Made by a program: the position numbers and the translations under genes
NCBI GenBank assembly: GCA_035236585.1
Contig: CP141137.1
Coordinates: forward strand, 7,270,327-7,334,326
Direction of reading: 5' to 3'
From: Warburgia ugandensis
Taxonomy: Eukaryota; Streptophyta; Magnoliopsida; Canellales; Canellaceae
DNA: 64,000 nucleotides
Part shown: positions 59,920 through 64,000 of the stretch, one piece after another
Layout of the letters: each line of letters opens with the position of its first letter
Numbering within the stretch: position 1 is the first letter of the stretch
The notes under the pieces: generated by a model
What the model was told of the DNA's origin: nothing
Database searches by the model: none
The model's input: only the letters and a program-made list of their open reading frames with translations

Positions 59920-60550
59920 CAATATCTCGTCTAAACCGTTAGATAAGAAATCTTTACATGGGTCGCTGCGTGGTTTCCTTATCCTCGGAGTTCAAAGGTT
60001 ACACAGAAAGTGAAATCATCGGATGCTGGAACGAAATTTCAGGCTCTAGAACAAGGAAAGTTAAAACAGCACCAAGATGGGTACCACCTCTTCGCGAAAG
60101 AGTAAAACTGAACTTTGACAGTGCATGTTTCGGGAATCCGGGACGATCTGGTGTTGGTGTTCTCAGGGATGATAACGGGAACATACTTTTTCAGTACGCT
60201 GGTCCAATTGGGTGAGCAGATTGTAATGAGGCGGAGGTCAAGTCAATCCTTGCTGGTATTAAGGTATCGACCTCCAATCCCTTAAGCCCTCCTTTATCAT
60301 TGAAGGCAACTCATCTATTGTTCTCTCATAGATGAGAGAATCACCTTCCCCCATGGCGATTCTGACACATCATAGACCAAGTGCAGATCCCTGCCTGACG
60401 ACATTCACAAGTTATCTTCAATCACACTCTTAAGATCAGGTAACGAATTAGCGGATGGCTGAGCAAGAGAAGGTTCAATCTGCCAAGCTGGCTTCATGTA
60501 GTTTTTCTTCTTGTTGGTGTGCTATTCTCCCCCTATTAATAAAACTTACC
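58436..60550 (+). mobile_element. L1-type LINE, C-terminal half of ORF2, decayed
   Basis: Domains appear in the expected order. Reverse transcriptase: YADETILIGSYNEEQGRTIK near 58468-58530, where the catalytic YADD is changed to YADE, then ELISGQRINLEKLEIFGVNL, WKPVLQRFQSKLASRKGS, and LGVRKLKQTNELLLCRWLWR near 58945-59005. zf-RVT: PKIMFFAWKLALDKVL near 59530-59580 and ENREHLFLRFPAAQKAWNSI near 59660-59720. RNase H: RVKLNFDSACFGNPGRSGVG, DDNGNILFQYAGPIG and NEAEVKSILAGIK near 60100-60265. Frames shift many times, and a (GT)n run interrupts the part before RNase H. The end lies near 60550 after TATTAATAAAACTTACC. No functional protein is possible. Confidence 0.9.
59851..59918. repeat. (TG)n microsatellite
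   Basis: Thirty-four perfect TG units inside the LINE remnant. Confidence 0.98.
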
Positions 60551-62590
60551 TTTTCTATATCGGTGAGCTATAATTAGATGTATCCGTATGCCTCCTTGAA
60601 CGCAAGTCCATCATATTTTTTGAAGTATTATTGAAAGGCATTACCATACTTTTGCTTTCCGAGTCTATCCTAGGAATCTAACCACATTATTGGCCTAAAA
60701 TAAACACAAAGGCACAAAATATGTCCTTAAAAATGGTATCACCATTCGCAGCAGGAAAAAAGAAGCAAAAATAAAAGAAGAACAATGGGAGAATGAAAAA
60801 AAATGGAGATAGACAAAGGCAATGCACATTTCACTGGAGAGAAATTTTAAAAAGAGATATATTTGTTTATATGTTGGAAACGTAAATGAAAAAGTCAGAA
60901 TAAATAAAAGCAAGAGAGGATTTACATGAGAATAATAGAAACTTTGGCTTGTTAAAGAGGAAAATATATTTAGAAAGAGTAGAAGAGGCATACCATTCAA
61001 AAAATAAAAAAGATACAATACGCCACTACATTAATAGGAATGATAACCATTTCATGTATATTAATTGAAGGGCTTATCAGATAAAATATAAACCACCAAA
61101 TAAACAGAAAAGTTTTTATCCCATGGCTATTAATTTGAGGGGTCTTACTATATTTTATACGATTCAAACTTTAGAGTAGTAGTTCTTAATAGCAAATTCA
61201 GTAACTTATTGGATCAACTCGTTATGTAGCAAAAGCATTTGATTCGTGATGGGACTTGAAGAAAGACCTTCCACGCAACAATATCACATCTCAGAAAAGC
61301 TCATCTAGCAATTACAGGTGCATCAAAGGTGAAAATTTTCAAATATAACTAAAAGTAAGTAAATATTAATTTAAGTTCAACTAATTTGGAGTCATCTATT
61401 GGTTCAAATTAACCCAACTTGTCCAACTTTTAAGTCGAGTGGAATTTTTGAGTTTTTAAACTATTGAACAGATGCCATCCATTTGAATCATAAAGTTGCC
61501 TCGTGATAATACACAAGATCAACAGTCTCCATTGTACATACATGCATGTCCCTGAAAAAAAATAAAGAACTTAATTTCTATCAAAATAATATTATATTTG
61601 TAGTTGGATGGTTAGTGAAAGTTTAATTACATGTGATTTTATCAAGATATAAGATTTTGGAGGCCATCTGATACAGTTCATTGCAGATAACAAAGCCCCA
61701 CTCCTCATTATATTTGGTAGGAGGCTTAAGGTGCACTTTTCCTTTATTAAGAAAATTTTAAATAAATTGAGAATTTAGAATAATAAGTTTTAAGCAGTTT
61801 GCTTTATAATTCGTGGTAACAACAAAAAATTAGGTACCAAGTCATAAGCACGTCATAATGTCTTGCTGAAATTATTAGAAAGTGACGTTGATTGGACCAT
61901 CAGTTTGTGCGGTTGGAACGCGTTTGATTTTTCAAAGTCCGAAAACGGTTGTACGTCTAGTGCACCTTGGTATCCTCTAACGAGTCATGGTCAAGATCGC
62001 GTGACTGAGACCATGGAAATGACGAGTCCGCGTCTAGGCAATAATACAACAACTTACGATGGCATATATCTTACCTGCCATTTTATGTTGTATTTATTTC
62101 TCACTTAAAATATTTATAGCTATTTATGTTGTATTATATTTTATTGATGAATATTTGTATCTATTTTTTTTTTTTTAACCTATCATAAAATAAAAATTAA
62201 AAATTAGGTATCTACACATAATAAAGCTCATACCTTTTGAGATGACTTTGACCCATTTAACCTTAAAACTTATTAGCTAATTTAATTAAGTAAAACCCAT
62301 ATGATAGCATATAATATACAATATATATATATATATATATATACGTCTAAAATCTAACAATCTGTAATATGAATTTGTGTATTTTTCTTTTCAGAATTTG
62401 AACTAAATATGTAGAGGAATCATAGTGTAGTGGGTGACACTATAGCTAGTGTGCTTCACTTGTGCTTGATGGGCTCTACAAAAGGTTGATTAGGCATGTC
62501 CAAATGAATTGTCTGAGTCTAGAAATCTAGCTTGCTAAATATCAGGATGAAAAGATGATCATAACAACCAAAAACTGTGCTTTTTAGTCT
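60551..62590. other. No gene recognised; duplicated segments
   Basis: AT-rich. 61670-61810 (CTCCTCATTATATTTGGTAG, GAGGCTTAAGGTGCACTTTT, GAATTTAGAATAATAAG) resembles 38325-38440, and 61945-62030 resembles 41915-42015. A (TA)n run lies at 62321-62343. The minus-strand frame at 60695-61018 (107 codons, Phe/Leu-rich) reflects an A-rich plus strand. Confidence 0.5.
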
Positions 62591-62592
62591 TT

Positions 62593-62767
62593 GAAGGAGA
62601 ACCCTGGCAGAACGATAGAGTTGTCGTCATGTGACTTTGAGGTCATGGTTCAAGGCGTGGAAATAGCCTCTTGCAAAATGTAAAATAAGGCTATGTATTA
62701 TTGACCCTTGTGGTCTACCCCTTCCCCAGACCACACATATGAGCTTCGTGCACCGGGTTACCTTTTA
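62593..62767 (+). mobile_element. Au-type SINE, near full length
   Basis: GAGAACCCTGGCAGAACGAT head, GAGGTCATGGTTCAAGGCG box B (one base short), CTCTTGCAAAATGTAAAATA, CCCTTGTGGTCTACCCCTTC, GAGCTTCGTGCACCGGGTTA and CCTTTT tail. No clear target duplication. Confidence 0.88.
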
Positions 62768-62769
62768 TT

Positions 62770-64000
62770 TCCTACCTTTCATGTTCTGTGATGAAAAGGA
62801 TTTTTCTGATTTTCAAATCATGCAATCTTGGCTGTTTATGTTGTAGTAGTCATCCAGAATGAGAGATTTAAGATGGATAAGTTTGAACAACCTTTGGTGG
62901 GACATCCCATCATCCAAAAGTGAAGCGCACTGTGGTAACTGTAGTTTGTGCTCTGTGTATCTCTCCCCGAAGGTGTAAGATAATCTTTCTAGACCAAATA
63001 ATAACAACTGGTCATAATTTTGATTGCATTCGATAAAGATATAGCAAACATAGAATTCAAATGCATTAAAATGTCTTTGAAACAGAAAGAACTTTCGGTT
63101 CTAGAAAGCTTTCCATGATATTTAACGTAGCCATCTTGCACCTTCCCTTATTTGACTTTTTAGGCGACTAGTTCATCCATTCCGTCTGTGTTTTATTTTC
63201 TGTAACGTCATATTTTTTCACTGAGGAAGTAGTCATACCCAACCACCCTTAGAGATCTCTAGCAGCCTGCAAATTTAGCTCCACAATTCGAGTCGTGATA
63301 TGACTAGTAAAACCATTTATATTTGACGATCACTAACAAGTTTGGACCTTAATGACTGTGTTCTTCACTTATGGCTCTCCAACATAGCATCTCATGGAGA
63401 GAACATATTAATTCTCCAAACGTAGTAGCATCTAGCATTTTTCTGTCTGATTTTACTTTGCAGAGAACATTATGGCGAGAACATAAACACATCATTATGA
63501 TGCTTAAGAAATTAAAAAATAAATAGACAGGAAAAATCTTAATGATGCAAGGGACGGTTGATATGAAATGAATGGAGAAGATTTTCATTTTTCCTTTCTG
63601 GATGTTGGGTATGTAAGACGTGTACCGGAAAATGAACGGTATGCATGACTGAACAACTGAGCCCTCCATGTATTTTGTCATGCGTAAATGCTTGAGCTGA
63701 TCTACACTGGCAAACACCACATAACGGGTAAGAACTCATATGGGACGTATCCTTTCTATTGCGGCCTTTAAATGATTGTACGTTTAACAATCTAATTGAA
63801 GTTCATCACGAATGTCTTCGCAGCTTTTGATTGCATCACCCATCTGCAGTTGCTTGCAAACATCACGGCATCTCTCCTCTGTCGGAGGGTTGAGGAGGTA
63901 TTTTTTTCTTACTGGGGATATTTAAAGTAGACTTAGAAATTAAGATTTACTTCTAGGTACTTTGTTTCATAACTCTTTATTGTACCAAAAAGGAAAAGAA
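62770..64000. other. No gene recognised
   Basis: AT-rich. The minus-strand frames at 63349-63720 and 63539-63790 overlap in different phases and lack any motif. Confidence 0.5.

Overview
The window is nuclear DNA from a seed plant, almost certainly an angiosperm with a large, repeat-rich genome. The evidence is AT-rich intergenic DNA, Au-type SINEs, L1-type LINE remnants, CACTA (En/Spm) transposon relics, Ty1/copia-like and Ty3/gypsy-like LTRs, long (CT)n and (GT)n runs, and one intronless plant-specific SAUR gene. I cannot name the species. Coordinates of repeats were read by eye and may be off by a few bases. No system of an obviously new kind is present; what is unusual lies in how known transposon parts have been rearranged.

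Region 1 (1-20.4 kb) is nested transposon DNA. A CACTA element enters from the left edge, carries relics of its Ulp1-like protease exons and ends at about 2088. Next come a second, minus-strand CACTA relic (about 2830-4000) and a 5'-truncated LINE with target-site duplications (4389-5429). A purine-rich minisatellite follows, split by two solo-LTR-like insertions, each with a perfect 5-bp duplication (6874-9831, GATAG; 9927-15719, CATCC). A CACTA deletion derivative with the N-terminal part of its transposase gene lies at about 16.1-17.9 kb. A third CACTA relic (18.4-20.4 kb) was itself hit by a LINE.

Region 2 (about 20.4-47.6 kb) is gene-type euchromatin. It holds the only intact gene I can support, a SAUR71/72-like auxin-response gene on the minus strand (27621-28016). 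Around it are about ten Au-family SINE copies, a MITE pair, local segmental duplications, simple repeats and a 5S-rRNA/tRNA chimera. Long stretches here show nothing recognisable.

Region 3 (47.7-58.2 kb) is a second nest. A short LTR element with no visible gag-pol (LTRs 47681-48026 and 54272-54620) contains a 4.6-kb solo-LTR-like insertion (49298-53923, duplication AAAAG). Beside it a minus-strand LTR with a primer-binding site is split by a second copy of the 6.9-kb solo LTR (about 55021-57908, duplication TGCAT). Region 4 (58.4-60.55 kb) is the C-terminal half of a decayed L1 LINE (reverse transcriptase, zf-RVT, RNase H). From 60.55 kb to the end only one SINE, short repeats and duplicated segments are seen.
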